DNA of 64,000 nt from the NCBI RefSeq assembly GCF_020229735.1, contig NZ_CP083455.1, positions 1,639,001-1,703,000 of the forward strand, written 5' to 3'. Positions 13,484 to 24,015 of the stretch are shown one piece after another. The notes under the pieces are model-generated. The model was not told the origin of the DNA. It was given only the letters and a program-made list of their open reading frames with translations, and did no database searches. The stretch's first letter is position 1. Each line of letters opens with the position of its first letter. Both the position numbers and the translations under genes were made by a program. The DNA is from Deinococcus taeanensis. Its GTDB lineage: Bacteria > Deinococcota > Deinococci > Deinococcales > Deinococcaceae.

Positions 13484-13513
13484 AGGCTAGCATTCCTGAT
13501 CAGGGCGTATCAA
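13484..13513 (-). promoter_or_regulatory. fur-family gene promoter with a palindrome in the spacer
   Basis: TTGATA (13508-13513) and TAGCCT (13484-13489) on the minus strand, 18-base spacer. The spacer contains the perfect palindrome CCTGATCAGG (13495-13504), a possible autoregulatory operator. The -35 overlaps the T-run of the preceding terminator. Confidence 0.6.
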
Positions 13514-13516
13514 AAA

Positions 13517-13543
13517 GCAGCCCACCTTTTGCGGGTGGGCTGC
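13517..13543 (-). terminator. Intrinsic terminator of the 13562-15009 gene pair
   Basis: On the minus strand GCAGCCCACC / GGTGGGCTGC (10 bp) is followed by TTTTT, a classic rho-independent terminator just after the stop at 13562. Confidence 0.85.
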
Positions 13544-13561
13544 CGGGAAGTGCTGGTCCGC

Positions 13562-14185
13562 TCAGCGGCTGTTGGGGTTGATCATCTCGTCCGGGCGGAT
13601 GACGCTGCCCTGCGCTTTGGCTTCCACTGTGCTGACGGGTGTGGTCGGCGCGGCGGGCGGGCTGCTGCCTTCGGCGGGAGCCTGCTGGGCGTAGCTCTGC
13701 GCGGCCGTTGCGGGCGCGGCGAGGGCCGGTGCGGACCGCACAAACGCACCGACGCCACCGGGCTTCTGGGCTGGCTGCTGCGCGGCACGCGGGTCGCGGG
13801 GCTGCCCCGCCTTGTCGAGCAGCTGGTCGGCGAGCCCTTCCAGGCGGGGCGTGACCACCTTATCCATGACGGTCTTCACAGCCAGGGTGCCGAGTGTGGC
13901 GACCAGCGCGCCCCCCACGCCGCCGCCCTTGTGGCTTTTCTGCGCCTTGAGCAGGGCTTTCTGGTGCTTGACGGGACTCTGGGCATCCACGTACACCTTG
14001 CGGGTGCGGCGGAATTGGCGGCCCATGACGAGGCCGATCACAGCGCCCACGGCCGACGCGCCGCCCAGCATTTTGAGAGGGTCCTTCTGCAGCTGCACCT
14101 GCAGGTTTGCCTGGTGGGCGAGGGCGTCCACGCTGGCCTTGAGGCGCTCGCGGGCTTCTTCACGCTCGGTGAGGTATTCGGCCAT
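13562..14185 (-). CDS. Hypothetical membrane-associated protein
   Basis: 207 residues. The N-terminal helix ([22 protein letters not shown]) resembles DUF3618/DUF883-type envelope proteins. A glycine-zipper segment [15 protein letters not shown] follows near residue 42, then a basic stretch and a second hydrophobic segment ([19 protein letters not shown]). The C-terminal third is Pro/Ala-rich and probably disordered. It starts one base inside the stop of the upstream holin-like gene (TGATG), so the two are co-translated, and a strong terminator follows. No enzymatic motif. Likely an inner-membrane partner of the upstream protein. Confidence 0.65.
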   Translation of the reverse strand: MAEYLTEREEARERLKASVDALAHQANLQVQLQKDPLKMLGGASAVGAVIGLVMGRQFRRTRKVYVDAQSPVKHQKALLKAQKSHKGGGVGGALVATLGTLAVKTVMDKVVTPRLEGLADQLLDKAGQPRDPRAAQQPAQKPGGVGAFVRSAPALAAPATAAQSYAQQAPAEGSSPPAAPTTPVSTVEAKAQGSVIRPDEMINPNSR

Positions 14186-15009
14186 CAGCTCTCCCCCTTC
14201 TTGTAATCGTCCTTGTAGGTGGGCGTGGTGCTCACCGGAATGCCGGGCGCGTCCTTGAGAACCACAGGTTCTCTCAGGTTGGGGTCGTGGTGGTGCCCAT
14301 GGTCCTGCTCGTGCCCGGTGAGTTCCTTGTTCAGGCCGCTGCTGTGGTGGGCTGGTTCACCGCCGGGTTTGCTTTCGTACACGGGCACGGTGGTGGTGCC
14401 GTGCTCGATGCGGACGGTGGCGACGCCGGGGCGTTCGCTGACCACGCGGGTCTCGCCGGCGGCGTGCGTCTGGGCGTCACGGCCAAGTTCAACGCGGGGG
14501 CCGGCGGGGTTGAAGGCGTCAATGTCGGCTTTGCTGCCGGTGACGGGCGTGCGCGCCGGGTCGTGGGTGGCGCCCGCGGCCGGAACTGTCGTTGCAGCGC
14601 CGGTGGTGCCCGGGGCGGGGCTGCCCGTGGGGGATGCCGGGGCGGTGTCCTGGTCGAGGCTGTCGCGGCGGCGGCGCGGCTCGTTCATGTCGACCTCAGC
14701 GCTGAGTTTCTTGAGGCCCAGCATGACCAGCAGGCCGGTCACGGCGAAGCTCAGCAGCGCGATGATCAGGGCGGCGGCCCAGGCGCCCAGCCCCAGGCGC
14801 ATCAGGCCGTAGAAGACGGCGAGGATGATGAAGATCAGGCCCAGAATCAGCGGTCCGGTGGCGGCCAGCAGGAGGACCGCCCCGATCCCCTTGGCTTTGG
14901 CGATCTGCCCGGCCTTGCGGGCCACGGCGCTGATCTCGGATTTCACGAGGGTCATGGCGGCGTCGAACACGTCGACGAGCGCCCCCCCCATACTCTTGCG
15001 TTCTTCCAT
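14185..15009 (-). CDS. Holin-superfamily III (DUF1469-like) membrane protein with long C-terminal tail
   Basis: 274 residues from ATG 15009, chosen for the GGAGGGAAGT ribosome site upstream. Residues 1-40 form an amphipathic helix ([20 protein letters not shown]). Two hydrophobic helices follow ([20 protein letters not shown] and [20 protein letters not shown]), as in the phage-holin-like DUF1469 family found on bacterial chromosomes. The remaining 150 residues are polar and repeat-poor ([12 protein letters not shown]..., [16 protein letters not shown]), unlike short family members. A TATGCT -10 box lies at 15055-15060. Function is unknown; it is not evidence of prophage. Confidence 0.68.
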   Translation of the reverse strand: MEERKSMGGALVDVFDAAMTLVKSEISAVARKAGQIAKAKGIGAVLLLAATGPLILGLIFIILAVFYGLMRLGLGAWAAALIIALLSFAVTGLLVMLGLKKLSAEVDMNEPRRRRDSLDQDTAPASPTGSPAPGTTGAATTVPAAGATHDPARTPVTGSKADIDAFNPAGPRVELGRDAQTHAAGETRVVSERPGVATVRIEHGTTTVPVYESKPGGEPAHHSSGLNKELTGHEQDHGHHHDPNLREPVVLKDAPGIPVSTTPTYKDDYKKGES

Positions 15010-15060
15010 ACTTCCCTCCGGGTGAACCCTCACGAAATGGGGTCGGATGCCCACAGCATA

Positions 15061-15735
15061 ATGAACGCTGTGCCCCCTGCTGCTCCGCACCAAGAAAACC
15101 TGAATTCCGGCCCATCCATCACGGCCGCGCAGCGCAGCAACCTGCTGCCGTTCACGGCGCGGGGTTACAGCTGGTGGCGGGCGCGGTCGCTGTCGCTGCT
15201 GGGCGCGGGTGCCTTTCCCCTGGCGCGGGAGGAGCGGCTGTTCCGGGCGCTGTGCCGGCCGGTCCCTGGGGAGCTGTGGCTGGACGTGGGCACCAGCACC
15301 GGGTTCTACGCAGGCGCGCTGGCGCGCTGCGGCGCGCGGGTGGTGGCCGCGGACCTGAGTGGGCCGATGCTGAGTGAGGCGGCGAGGCGCGAACCGTCCC
15401 CGGCGATCACCTGGACGCGGATGAACGTGGAAGTCAGCGGGCTGCCGGACGCCTCTTTTGACGGCGTGACCGTGGGGGCCACGCTGAATGAGACGCACGA
15501 CCCCGCCCGGCTGCTGCGTGAGGTGGCGCGCCTGACCCGGCCGGGCGGGCAGGTGTGGCTGATGTACCTGCGCCGCACGGCCGGTCCCGTTCAGGCGCTG
15601 CTGGGTGTGCCTGCGCTGGGCGGCCTGACCTTCCCGGACCCCGGGTGGGTGCAGCGGCACCTGCCGGGCCTGCGCCGGACGGCTGCGCTGGGTGTGGGCG
15701 CGGTGCAGTTCGAGCAGTTCGTGCGGGGCGCGTGA
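15061..15735 (+). CDS. Class I SAM-dependent methyltransferase
   Basis: 224 residues with [21 protein letters not shown] (motif I), [16 protein letters not shown] (motif II, acidic residue) and [32 protein letters not shown], typical of the Methyltransf_11 group (UbiE/small-molecule type). The start ATG 15061 directly follows the divergent TATGCT box; ATG 15037 (MGSDAHSI...) is the alternative. It lies 119 bases upstream of crtB on the same strand and could act on a lipid or carotenoid, but that is position-based inference only. Substrate unknown. Confidence 0.82.
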   Translation: MNAVPPAAPHQENLNSGPSITAAQRSNLLPFTARGYSWWRARSLSLLGAGAFPLAREERLFRALCRPVPGELWLDVGTSTGFYAGALARCGARVVAADLSGPMLSEAARREPSPAITWTRMNVEVSGLPDASFDGVTVGATLNETHDPARLLREVARLTRPGGQVWLMYLRRTAGPVQALLGVPALGGLTFPDPGWVQRHLPGLRRTAALGVGAVQFEQFVRGA

Positions 15736-15828
15736 GGCCCGGCCTGACCGTGCGCGGCGGGGTCTGGGACACGGTGCACCCCGGGCAACTCTGTAACAAT
15801 CCGTGACGTTTCCCCTGCAGGTCACCCC

Positions 15829-15834
15829 TACACT
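15829..15834 (+). promoter_or_regulatory. Putative -10 box of crtB-crtI
   Basis: TACACT 20 bases before GTG 15855, with AAGGAA between as ribosome site. GTGACG at 15803-15808 is too far (20-base spacer) for a standard -35. Confidence 0.4.
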
Positions 15835-15854
15835 CGGCGCATAAGGAATCCACT

Positions 15855-16757
15855 GTGACTGACCTGACCTTCACTTCCGCTTCTCCTTCTGGCCTGGACC
15901 GGGCCGTGGCGCACTGTCAGGACGTGACGCGGCAGCACAGCAAGACCTTCTATCTGGGCTCGCGGTTCTTCCCGGCGGCGCAGCGGCGGGCCGTGTGGGC
16001 GGTGTACGCCGCGTGCCGCGATGGGGATGACACGGTGGACGAGCGCGGTGACACTGCCGCTCACGCCGGGCTGGACTGCTGGTGGTCGCGCGTGCAGGCG
16101 GCGTTCGCGGGGCGGCCCGGCGAGCACCCCATTGATGTGGCACTGGCGTGGGCGGCGAGCAGCTATCCCATTCCCCTATCTGCGTTCGAGGAACTGCACG
16201 AGGGTCTGCGCATGGACCTGGGTGGGTTTGAGTACTGCACCATGGCGGACCTCACGCTGTACTGCCGGCGTGTGGCGGGCGTGGTGGGGTTCATGATCGC
16301 GCCGGTCAGCGGGTACAGCGGCGGCGAGTCGACGCTGCGCTGCGCCCTGATGCTGGGGCAGGCCATGCAGCTGACGAACATCCTGCGGGATGTGGGCGAG
16401 GACCTCACGCGCGGACGGGTGTACCTGCCGGCTGACCTGCTGGGCGAGTACGGCGTGAGCCGCGCGGACCTGGAGCGGGGCGTGGTCACGGCCGCGTACC
16501 GCGCGCTGATGCAGGACCTGACCGCCCTGGCCCGCGAGTGGTACGCCGAGGGGCGGCGCGGCATTCCCTGCCTGCACGGCAGCGCCCGGCTGGCCGTGGC
16601 GGCCGCGGCGCGCGCCTACGAGGGCATTCTGGATGACCTGGCCCGCAACGATTTCGACAATTTCGGCCGCCGGGCCTACGTGAGCGGCACCCGCAAACTG
16701 CTGATGCTGCCCCGCGCGTGGTGGGAACTGCGCTCGGTCCCGGCGTCCCTTTCCTGA
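15855..16757 (+). CDS. crtB: Phytoene synthase
   Basis: 300 residues from a GTG start. The two Asp-rich substrate-binding motifs are [11 protein letters not shown] (near residue 54) and [19 protein letters not shown] (near residue 180), with the [14 protein letters not shown]-terminal signature. It condenses two geranylgeranyl diphosphates to phytoene, the first committed step to deinoxanthin. crtI follows after 57 bases on the same strand. Confidence 0.96.
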   Translation: MTDLTFTSASPSGLDRAVAHCQDVTRQHSKTFYLGSRFFPAAQRRAVWAVYAACRDGDDTVDERGDTAAHAGLDCWWSRVQAAFAGRPGEHPIDVALAWAASSYPIPLSAFEELHEGLRMDLGGFEYCTMADLTLYCRRVAGVVGFMIAPVSGYSGGESTLRCALMLGQAMQLTNILRDVGEDLTRGRVYLPADLLGEYGVSRADLERGVVTAAYRALMQDLTALAREWYAEGRRGIPCLHGSARLAVAAAARAYEGILDDLARNDFDNFGRRAYVSGTRKLLMLPRAWWELRSVPASLS

Positions 16758-16814
16758 CCACCTTCACGCACCACTGCGCTGCCCGACAGCCGGGCGGCGG
16801 GAGGACCCTGACGA

Positions 16815-18548
16815 ATGACGCCTGACGCCCCATCCGCTTCCCCTCGCCCTGCGCCCGGTTCCCCGGCACGCCGCAAGACGGCCCTGATTATCGGGGCCGG
16901 GATCGGCGGACTGTCCCTGGGCATCCGCCTGCAGTCCCTGGGGTTCGACACGACCATCCTGGAACGCCTCGACCAGCCGGGCGGACGCGCGTACCAGAAA
17001 CGCACCGAGGACGGGTACGTGTTCGATATGGGCCCCACGGTGATCACCGTGCCGCACTTCATCGAGGAACTGTTCGCGCTGGAACGCGACTGCGGCATGC
17101 TGGCCGAGGCCGACTACCCGCCGCACGTGCTCGCCCCGGACGCCCGGGTCCGTGAGGGGGACAGTGGCGGGCCGCGCACGCAGGCGTACGTGAAACTCGT
17201 CCCGATCCTGCCGTTCTACCGGATCTACTTTGATGACGGCACCTTCTTCGATTACGACGGCGACCCGCTCAGCACCCGCCGGCAGATCGCGGCCCTCGCG
17301 CCGGAGGACCTCGCCGGGTACGAACGCTTCCACGCGGACGCCCAGGCGATCTTCGAGCGGGGGTTTCTGGAGCTGGGGTACACCCACTTCGGGGACATGG
17401 CGACCATGCTCCGCGTGGTGCCGGACCTGATGCGCCTGGACGCCGTGCGGACGCTGTTCTCGTTCACCCGGAAGTACTTCACGAATCCCAAGATGCAGCA
17501 GGTGTTCTCCTTCGAGACCCTGCTGGTGGGCGGCAACCCCCTGAGCGTCCCGGCCATCTACGCCATGATTCACTTCGTCGAGAAAACCTGGGGCATTCAC
17601 TACGCCCTGGGCGGGACCGGCGCCCTGGTGGACGCCTTTGTGCGCAAGTTCAAGGAACTGGGCGGAACGCTGCGCCTGAAGGCCGGGATTGAGGAGATCC
17701 TGGTCACGGATGACCGGGGCCGGCCGGTGCGCCGGCCCGGCGGGCGGCGCGTGGCGCGGGGCGCGCGGCTGGAGAACGGAGAAGTGCTGCACGCGGATAT
17801 CGTGGTCAGCAACGGCGACTGGGCGAACACGTACCTGAAACGCGTTCCGGCTGCGGCGCGCCTCGTGAACTCGGACGTGCGCGTGAAGGCCGCGCGGCAG
17901 AGCATGAGCCTGCTGGTGATCTACTTCGGGTTCCGCCGGGACGGGCGGGACCTGAACCTGCGGCATCACAACATCATCCTGGGGCCGCGTTATGAGGCGC
18001 TGCTCACGGAGATCTTCGGGCGCAAGGTGCTCGGCGCGGATTTCAGTCAGTACCTGCACGTGCCCACGCTGACGGACCCCGGCCTGGCCCCCGAGGGGCA
18101 CCACGCGGCGTACACCCTGATTCCTGTGCCGCACAACGCCAGCGGCATCGACTGGAGCGTGCAGGGCCCGAAGCTCGTGGACCGCGTGTACGCCTTCCTG
18201 GAGGAGCGGGGGTACATCCCGGACCTGCGGGCCCGCCTGACGCACAGTGAATTCATCACACCCGACTACTTTGCCGGGACGCTCGACTCCTATCTGGGCA
18301 ACGCGTTCGGGCCGGAACCGGTCCTGGCGCAGAGTGCGTACTTCCGGCCGCACAACCGCAGCGAGGATATCCGCAACCTGTACCTGGTGGGCGCAGGCGC
18401 GCAGCCGGGCGGCGGAACGCCCAGCGTGATGATGTCCGCGAAGATGACCGCCCGGCTGATCGCGCAGGACTTCGGCATTCACGCCAGCGTGCGTGACGGC
18501 GTGCCGCAGGCGCCGGCGGCCAGCATGCGGGGCAGCGCCGCCGACTGA
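16815..18548 (+). CDS. crtI: Phytoene desaturase
   Basis: 577 residues. FAD-binding motif [19 protein letters not shown] follows an N-terminal Ala/Pro-rich leader, then [23 protein letters not shown]. The C-terminal CrtI signature is [24 protein letters not shown]. It introduces the four double bases of lycopene into phytoene. GGAGGACC lies upstream of ATG 16815. A very long frame on the opposite strand runs through this gene and is a GC-skew shadow. Confidence 0.96.
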   Translation: MTPDAPSASPRPAPGSPARRKTALIIGAGIGGLSLGIRLQSLGFDTTILERLDQPGGRAYQKRTEDGYVFDMGPTVITVPHFIEELFALERDCGMLAEADYPPHVLAPDARVREGDSGGPRTQAYVKLVPILPFYRIYFDDGTFFDYDGDPLSTRRQIAALAPEDLAGYERFHADAQAIFERGFLELGYTHFGDMATMLRVVPDLMRLDAVRTLFSFTRKYFTNPKMQQVFSFETLLVGGNPLSVPAIYAMIHFVEKTWGIHYALGGTGALVDAFVRKFKELGGTLRLKAGIEEILVTDDRGRPVRRPGGRRVARGARLENGEVLHADIVVSNGDWANTYLKRVPAAARLVNSDVRVKAARQSMSLLVIYFGFRRDGRDLNLRHHNIILGPRYEALLTEIFGRKVLGADFSQYLHVPTLTDPGLAPEGHHAAYTLIPVPHNASGIDWSVQGPKLVDRVYAFLEERGYIPDLRARLTHSEFITPDYFAGTLDSYLGNAFGPEPVLAQSAYFRPHNRSEDIRNLYLVGAGAQPGGGTPSVMMSAKMTARLIAQDFGIHASVRDGVPQAPAASMRGSAAD

Positions 18549-18600
18549 CCGCCGGGCCGGGGGCACGTCCCGGCTGACTGAACCGGCACTCGCCACCTGA

Positions 18601-18635
18601 GGGCAGAGCGGGGGAAACTGACCCCGGCCCTGCCC
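18601..18635. terminator. Terminator-like hairpin after crtI
   Basis: GGGCAG...GGGG paired with CCCC...CTGCCC around a gaaactga loop, with internal mismatches, and TTTTC some ten bases beyond. Probably separates crtBI from the aldehyde dehydrogenase gene. Confidence 0.45.
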
Positions 18636-18662
18636 CCACGCCCGTTTTCTCCAGGAGGAACC

Positions 18663-20114
18663 ATGACCACCCTGCTTAACGATCCTGTCACCCGGTCCCG
18701 CGCTTACTTCGACGGGGCGTGGCGCGACACGCCCCGCACCTTCACCGTGACCCACCCCGGCAACGGCGAACCCATCGGTGCGGTGGCCGACTGCACGCCC
18801 GACGACGCGCGGCGGGCCATCGACGCCGCTGAGCGCGCCCTGCGCGAGTGGCGGCGCGTGAACCCGTACAAGCGGGGCCTGATCCTGCGCCGCTGGTACA
18901 ACCTGATGCTGGAACACAAGGAACCCCTGGCGCGCCTGATGACCCTGGAGATGGGCAAGCCCATCACCGAGACGCGCGGCGAGGTGCACTACGCCGGAAG
19001 TTTCGTGGAGTGGTGCGCCGAGGAGGCCGGCCGGATTGCCGGGGAGCGCGTCAGTCTGCGCTTCGAGCACAAGCGCGGCCTGACCACCCAGGAGCCGGTG
19101 GGCATCGTGTACGCCGTCACGCCGTGGAACTTCCCGGCGGGCATGATCACCCGCAAGGCCGCGCCCGCCCTGGCGGCCGGCTGCGTAATGATCCTCAAAC
19201 CGGCCGAACTGAGTCCCATGACGGCGCTGTATCTCGCCGAACTGTGGCTGGAGGCAGGCGGGCCTGCCAACACCCTGCAGGTGCTGCCGACCAACGACGC
19301 CGCAGCCCTGACGCGCCCCATGATGGACGACGACCGGGTGCGGAAACTGACCTTCACCGGCAGCACCGAGGTGGGCCGGTTGCTCTACGAGCAGGCGGCG
19401 CGCGGCATCAAGCGCGTGAGCCTGGAACTGGGCGGGCACGCCCCGTTCCTGGTGTTCGAGGACGCGGATCTGGAGCGCGCCGCGCGGGAAGTGGTCGCCA
19501 GCAAGTTCCGTAATGCCGGGCAGACCTGCGTGTGCACGAACCGCGTGTATGTGCAGCGCGCCGTGGCCGGGGCGTTCACGGAGCTGCTCACGCAGCAGGC
19601 GGCGGCACTGACGCTGGGCGACCCACTGCTGGACAGCACGCAGGTTGGTCCGGTGGTGGAGCAGGCGGGGCTGGACAAGATCCGCGCGCAGGTTCAGGAC
19701 GCCCTGAACCGCGGCGCGACCGCCACCACGGGTGGGCAGGACGCGGGCGGCCTGTACTTCCAGCCGACGGTCCTGACGAACGTGCACCCGGACAGCGTGA
19801 TCCTGCGCGAGGAGACCTTCGGCCCGGTGGCGCCGGTGGTGATCTTCGACACTGAGGAAGAAGGCCTGCGCCTCGCGAATGACAGTGAGTACGGCCTGGC
19901 GGCGTACGCGTACACCCGGGACCTGGGGCGCGCGTTCCGCGTGGCCGAGGCGCTGGAGTACGGCATCGTGGGGATCAACGACGGGGTGCCCAGCGCCGCT
20001 GCGCCGCATATTCCCTTCGGCGGCATGAAGAACAGTGGGGTGGGCCGTGAGGGGGGGCACTGGGGCCTGGACGAGTACCTGGAAACGAAATTCATCAGCC
20101 TGGGCCTGGGCTGA
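18663..20114 (+). CDS. gabD: NAD(P)-dependent aldehyde dehydrogenase, succinate-semialdehyde type
   Basis: 483 residues, the usual SSADH length. Motifs: TPWNFPAGMITRKAAPALAAG, FTGSTEVGRLL, ELGGHAPFLVFEDADL (catalytic Glu) and NAGQTCVCTNRVYVQ with the catalytic Cys in the double-Cys form common in SSADH. Ends PFGGMKNSGVGREGGHWGLDEYLETKFIS. It would oxidise succinic semialdehyde to succinate, but other semialdehydes are possible. AGGAGGAACC precedes ATG 18663. Appears monocistronic, between the crtI hairpin and a convergent terminator. Confidence 0.9.
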   Translation: MTTLLNDPVTRSRAYFDGAWRDTPRTFTVTHPGNGEPIGAVADCTPDDARRAIDAAERALREWRRVNPYKRGLILRRWYNLMLEHKEPLARLMTLEMGKPITETRGEVHYAGSFVEWCAEEAGRIAGERVSLRFEHKRGLTTQEPVGIVYAVTPWNFPAGMITRKAAPALAAGCVMILKPAELSPMTALYLAELWLEAGGPANTLQVLPTNDAAALTRPMMDDDRVRKLTFTGSTEVGRLLYEQAARGIKRVSLELGGHAPFLVFEDADLERAAREVVASKFRNAGQTCVCTNRVYVQRAVAGAFTELLTQQAAALTLGDPLLDSTQVGPVVEQAGLDKIRAQVQDALNRGATATTGGQDAGGLYFQPTVLTNVHPDSVILREETFGPVAPVVIFDTEEEGLRLANDSEYGLAAYAYTRDLGRAFRVAEALEYGIVGINDGVPSAAAPHIPFGGMKNSGVGREGGHWGLDEYLETKFISLGLG

Positions 20115-20125
20115 CGCGCGGCGCA

Positions 20126-20163
20126 GCAGGGGGCGCGGGAAGCACAATGCCCGCGCCCCCTGC
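20126..20163. terminator. Convergent terminator after the aldehyde dehydrogenase
   Basis: Perfect 14-bp stem GCAGGGGGCGCGGG / CCCGCGCCCCCTGC with a 10-base loop, five bases before the stop of the opposite-strand hydrolase. No T-run. Confidence 0.6.
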
Positions 20164-20168
20164 GGTTA

Positions 20169-20996
20169 TCAGGCGGTGTGGTCGCGCAGCCAGTCGATCA
20201 GGATCTGGCGCGCCTCTTCGCGTGGTTCGTCGTTCAGGAGTTCATGGTATCCGCCCTCGAAGGTGCGCAGCGTCTTGTCACCGGAGGCGATGGCCGCGTG
20301 GAAGCGTTCGCTGCCGCGCGGGTCGGTGATCCGGTCGGCCGTGCCGTGAATGGTCAGGGTGGGCAGGGTCCAGCGGGCGTATGTGGGCCAGAGGGCGGCG
20401 CTGAGGGTCAGCATGCTCGCGGCCGTCAGGGCGGGCACGCTGCCGTGGTACATGACGGTGTCGGCCTCATATGCGGCGACCTCGTCGGTCAGGCGGGACA
20501 GTCCGCTGGTGCCCAGTTTGGTGGTGTTCAGGCCCGGCGCGACGCGCGCAATGACCGGCGCCAGCGCCCTGAGCCACCGGGGTTCGTTCTCCCCGACTAG
20601 CAGCGCGGGGCTGGACAGGATCACGCCGCTCAGGCCGCGCGGGTCGCGGGTGGCACTGGCCGCCGTGACGAGGCCGCCCATGGAGTGACCCAGCGCGAAC
20701 ACCGGCAGCGGCTGGGCGCGCAGGGCCTCGCGCGCGGCGAGATGATCCTCGACGAGCTGGCGCATGTCCGCCACGGCCGGCCGGCCACCGGAGCGGCCGT
20801 GACTGCGGTGATCGTAGGCGTGTACGGTGTACCCGGCCTCCACGAGGGTGGGAATCAGGCGGTGATAGCGGTCCACGTAGCGGTGCGCGTACTCTCCGAA
20901 GCCGTGTGCAAGCAGCACGGCGGCGCGGGGGGCCGGGGCGGGCCAGACGTAGCCTTCGACCGGGGCGCCCGGCACCTTCCAGGACTCGTGTTCCAT
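20169..20996 (-). CDS. Alpha/beta hydrolase, monoacylglycerol-lipase/S33 type
   Basis: 275 residues. [18 protein letters not shown] with the oxyanion HGx[16 protein letters not shown], nucleophile [13 protein letters not shown], acid [11 protein letters not shown] and histidine [11 protein letters not shown] form a complete triad in Hydrolase_4 order. The family cleaves monoacylglycerols or lysophospholipids. The ATG at 20996 lies six bases after TAGACT (leaderless). Confidence 0.88.
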   Translation of the reverse strand: MEHESWKVPGAPVEGYVWPAPAPRAAVLLAHGFGEYAHRYVDRYHRLIPTLVEAGYTVHAYDHRSHGRSGGRPAVADMRQLVEDHLAAREALRAQPLPVFALGHSMGGLVTAASATRDPRGLSGVILSSPALLVGENEPRWLRALAPVIARVAPGLNTTKLGTSGLSRLTDEVAAYEADTVMYHGSVPALTAASMLTLSAALWPTYARWTLPTLTIHGTADRITDPRGSERFHAAIASGDKTLRTFEGGYHELLNDEPREEARQILIDWLRDHTA

Positions 20997-21002
20997 GAAC
21001 CG

Positions 21003-21008
21003 AGTCTA
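21003..21008 (-). promoter_or_regulatory. Leaderless -10 box of the S33 hydrolase
   Basis: TAGACT on the minus strand, exactly six bases before ATG 20996. No -35 seen. Confidence 0.55.
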
Positions 21009-21025
21009 GACCAGTCGTGCGCGCT

Positions 21026-21820
21026 TCAGGCGGGCAGCGCGGTCAGGAACGCATCGATCACGGCGAGGTACCGGCCGCGTTCCTCCACGCCCGGGAAGTG
21101 CCCGCTGCCTGACAGGACCACCTGCTGCGCGTTCGGCAGCAGCCGGGCGATTTCCTCTCCGGCGGCAGGTGGGTTCAGCGGGTCGTGCTGCCCGCTGATG
21201 ATCAGCGCGGGCGCCTGCACGCGGCCCAGGCCGGGCCGGACATCAAAGTTCTCCAGGGCGCGGCGGGCCGCTTCGGCCTGCTCAGGTGTCTGCGCCAGCC
21301 CGTCCGCCTGGTCCTGCGCCGCCAGGCGGGCCACGTCCGACCGGATGGCCGGGGAGGTGGCCGGGGCGAACATCAGGTCAAGCAGGTACGCCTGGGCGTC
21401 CTGCGGGCTGAGATCCCGCAGGGCGTGCGCGTGCGCGGCCATCAGGGCCGCGGTGCCGCTCGTGCGCCCGCTGGCTTTCGGCACGACCAGGATCAGGCGC
21501 GTGATCCGGTCCGGGTGCGCGGCGGCGAGCGCCTGCGCCACGTAACTGCCCATGGAGGTGCCCATCAGGTCCGTGCGCTCCAGGTTCAGGGCGTCCATGA
21601 CCCCCAGCACGTCCTGCACGTGATCGTTCAGTGTGAAGTGCGCCGGGCGGGCCGAGCGGCCGTGCCCGCGGCTGTCTATCGCCACCACGCGCCGCCGGTG
21701 GGCGCAATGAGCAATGTCGCGCGCCATCCAGCCGCTGTGGCTGCCCAGGCCGTGCAGCATCACCAGCGGGTGGCCGTGACCGCGCTGCTCGACGTGCAGG
21801 TCGGTGCCGCGGACGATCAC
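21026..21820 (-). CDS. Alpha/beta fold hydrolase
   Basis: 264 residues starting at GTG 21820, whose GTGA overlaps the stop of the upstream oligopeptidase, so the two are translationally coupled. Triad: [12 protein letters not shown] oxyanion, [14 protein letters not shown] nucleophile elbow, [11 protein letters not shown] acid, [11 protein letters not shown] histidine. Typical of small esterases or 3-oxoadipate-enol-lactonase-like hydrolases. No substrate indication. Confidence 0.86.
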   Translation of the reverse strand: MIVRGTDLHVEQRGHGHPLVMLHGLGSHSGWMARDIAHCAHRRRVVAIDSRGHGRSARPAHFTLNDHVQDVLGVMDALNLERTDLMGTSMGSYVAQALAAAHPDRITRLILVVPKASGRTSGTAALMAAHAHALRDLSPQDAQAYLLDLMFAPATSPAIRSDVARLAAQDQADGLAQTPEQAEAARRALENFDVRPGLGRVQAPALIISGQHDPLNPPAAGEEIARLLPNAQQVVLSGSGHFPGVEERGRYLAVIDAFLTALPA

Positions 21821-23910
21821 TGGCGGCTCAGCCGGCCGTCCACGGCGGCCAGCGCGAAGGCGTATTCCTCGGCCAGTTCGTTCAGCGACTCGTAACGGCT
21901 GCTGGAGCCGCCGTGTCCGGCGCCCATGATGGTTTTCAGGACGATGGTGCCGCTGCCGGGCTGCGCGAGGTCCCGCAGGCGTGCGGCGTACTTGGCGGGC
22001 TCCCAGTACGCGACGCGCGGGTCGTTCAGGCCGGTGCTGACAAACAGGTGCGGGTAGCGCGCGGATTTCAGGTTGTCGTAGGGGCTGTACTGCGCCATGA
22101 CCGCGTACTGCCCGGCGTGGTTGGGGTTGCCCCACTCGTCGTACTCGGCGGTGGTCAGGGGAATGCTGTCGTCCAGCATGGTGCTCAGCACGTCCACGAA
22201 CGGCACGCCCACGAACGCGGCCGTCCACAGGTCCGGGCGGAGATTCACTGCGGCGCCCATCAGGAGTCCGCCGGCGCTGCGGCCCATGGCGACCAGTTCG
22301 CGCGCCACGCCCGCGCCCCGCAGGGCCTCTCCGGCCGCGATGAAGTCCGTGAAGGTGTTCATCTTGCGTTCCAGGCGCCCGGCGTCGTACCAGCGGCGGC
22401 CCTGCTCGGACCCGCCGCGGATGTGCGCGATGGCCCACACCCAACCGCGGTCCACGAGTGGCAGGCGCGTGAACGAGAAGGCGGGGTCCATGCTCATCCC
22501 GTAACTGCCGTACCCGTACAGCAGGGTCGGGGCGGGCAGCAGCGTGTCGTGGCGGCGCAGCAGGCTGACCGGCACCTGCTCGCCGTCCGGCGCGGTCACC
22601 CAGCGCTGCTCACTGACGTACAGGGCCGGGTCGTAGTCAGGGACGGGGGTGACTTTCACCAGCGTGGTGGTCAGCGCGTCCAGGTGCAGGTCGAGGTGCT
22701 CCAGGGGGCGGGTGAGGCTGGTGTACGTGATGCGGGCGGCGCCGGCCGTGAACACGTGGTTCGGGCCGATGCGGACGGTGCAACTGGATTCCGGGAACGA
22801 CACCGGCCGCGCCTGGCCGTACCCGGCGTCGTTGCGTGGCAGCACCCACAGGCGCGTGAAGCCCCCTTCCCGGCCGGCGAGCAGCAGGTGCCCGCTGAAC
22901 AGGCGCATGCCGGTCAGGTACCGGGCCAGGGTGTAGGGCAGCACCTCGGCGGCGTCCGCCCACGCGAGCGGCTGTCCGTCCGGGCGTTTGTTCAGGCGCA
23001 CGAGTCTGAATTCACTGGCGCCGCCCTGGTTGGTCAGGGCCAGCCAGTGATCTCCGCCGTCCGTGAGGGCCGGCACTTCCGTGCCGCGTTCCCGCCCGAG
23101 AAGCAGCGCGGGGCGCGCCTGAGGGTCATGCGTGCTCAGCGCCCACCATTCAGTGGCCATGTTGCTGCTGCTGCCGATCAGCAGGGTGGCGCCGTTCTCG
23201 GTCACGAACGCGCCCACGCGGAAGGTAGGGTCGTTCTCCTGGAACAGCAGTTCGTCGTTCGCCTGCGGCTGACCGAGCGTGTGCCGCCAGACCTGCCAGG
23301 ACCGCTGCGTGGCGTCATCCGTGGAGTAGTACAGGGCCGCGCCGTCTGCACTCCAGCCCAGCACCCAGCCGCCCAGGCCGCTCAGGGCCGGTTCGGCCAG
23401 TGTGCCGGTTTGGGTGTCCAGAACGCGCAGTTCCCAGATTTCCTGTCCGGTGGTGTCGAGCAGGAAGGCCCAGCGGCGGCCGTCCGGGCTGGGCGCCGTG
23501 TGCGACACCCACACGTTGTCCAGCCCTTCGGTTGCCTTCAGGGCATTGAGATCCAGCAGGGTCTCCTCCGCTTCTGGGGCGCCGGGGCTGCCGGTCAGCG
23601 GGCGGCGCATGTAGATGGCGTGCGCCTGACCTTCCACGGTGCGCGTGAAGTACGCGTACCCGCCGCGCGTGACTTCCGGCTGGTCGTCACGTTCCTGCAC
23701 GTGCGAGAGCAGCTCCTGATAGATGGCCTGCTGCTCGGCCCGCAGCGTGCCCATCACCTGCGCCAGGTGCTCATTCTCGGCCGTCAGGTACGCCAGGACC
23801 TCCGGGTCGCGTTTGCCCTGCGTTTTCAGCCAGTGGTAGTCGTCGGGCCGCTGGTGGCCATGCAGGTCGTGCACAGTGGGTTTGCGGAGCGCACGTGGGG
23901 GTGTGGACAT
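21817..23910 (-). CDS. ptrB: Prolyl oligopeptidase family S9A, oligopeptidase B-like
   Basis: 697 residues. N-terminal [22 protein letters not shown] is the S9A opening, followed by a seven-bladed propeller region. Catalytic domain: [47 protein letters not shown], Ser in [21 protein letters not shown], Asp in [16 protein letters not shown] and His in [12 protein letters not shown]. It hydrolyses short peptides, in oligopeptidase B after basic residues. ATG 23910 is set by a TATGCT box six bases upstream; longer upstream frames are antisense to osmC. First gene of a two-gene operon. Confidence 0.92.
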   Translation of the reverse strand: MSTPPRALRKPTVHDLHGHQRPDDYHWLKTQGKRDPEVLAYLTAENEHLAQVMGTLRAEQQAIYQELLSHVQERDDQPEVTRGGYAYFTRTVEGQAHAIYMRRPLTGSPGAPEAEETLLDLNALKATEGLDNVWVSHTAPSPDGRRWAFLLDTTGQEIWELRVLDTQTGTLAEPALSGLGGWVLGWSADGAALYYSTDDATQRSWQVWRHTLGQPQANDELLFQENDPTFRVGAFVTENGATLLIGSSSNMATEWWALSTHDPQARPALLLGRERGTEVPALTDGGDHWLALTNQGGASEFRLVRLNKRPDGQPLAWADAAEVLPYTLARYLTGMRLFSGHLLLAGREGGFTRLWVLPRNDAGYGQARPVSFPESSCTVRIGPNHVFTAGAARITYTSLTRPLEHLDLHLDALTTTLVKVTPVPDYDPALYVSEQRWVTAPDGEQVPVSLLRRHDTLLPAPTLLYGYGSYGMSMDPAFSFTRLPLVDRGWVWAIAHIRGGSEQGRRWYDAGRLERKMNTFTDFIAAGEALRGAGVARELVAMGRSAGGLLMGAAVNLRPDLWTAAFVGVPFVDVLSTMLDDSIPLTTAEYDEWGNPNHAGQYAVMAQYSPYDNLKSARYPHLFVSTGLNDPRVAYWEPAKYAARLRDLAQPGSGTIVLKTIMGAGHGGSSSRYESLNELAEEYAFALAAVDGRLSRQ

Positions 23911-23916
23911 ACCTGC

Positions 23917-23922
23917 AGCATA
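23917..23922 (-). promoter_or_regulatory. Leaderless -10 box of oligopeptidase B
   Basis: TATGCT on the minus strand, six bases before ATG 23910. Confidence 0.55.
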
Positions 23923-24015
23923 GGGCGCGCGGGCAGGGCCACACGCGGCATTCGTGAAGTTCAGCTCAACTGCCGGCACGTCCACCCCACGCACCGACTG
24001 GGCAGACTGGACAGC

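Noticed and set aside
14185..15009. Holin-like protein taken as a sign of prophage
   Set aside because: No phage structural, lysis or integrase gene nearby; this family is common on chromosomes.
15803..15825. GTGAC...GTCAC inverted repeat upstream of crtB
   Set aside because: Five-base arms with a 13-base gap are too weak to call an operator in this base composition.
16764..20147. 1127-codon open frame on the minus strand across crtI and the aldehyde dehydrogenase
   Set aside because: Antisense shadow of two clear enzymes; composition (Arg, Gln, Val, His rich) and lack of any domain are typical of GC-rich antisense frames.
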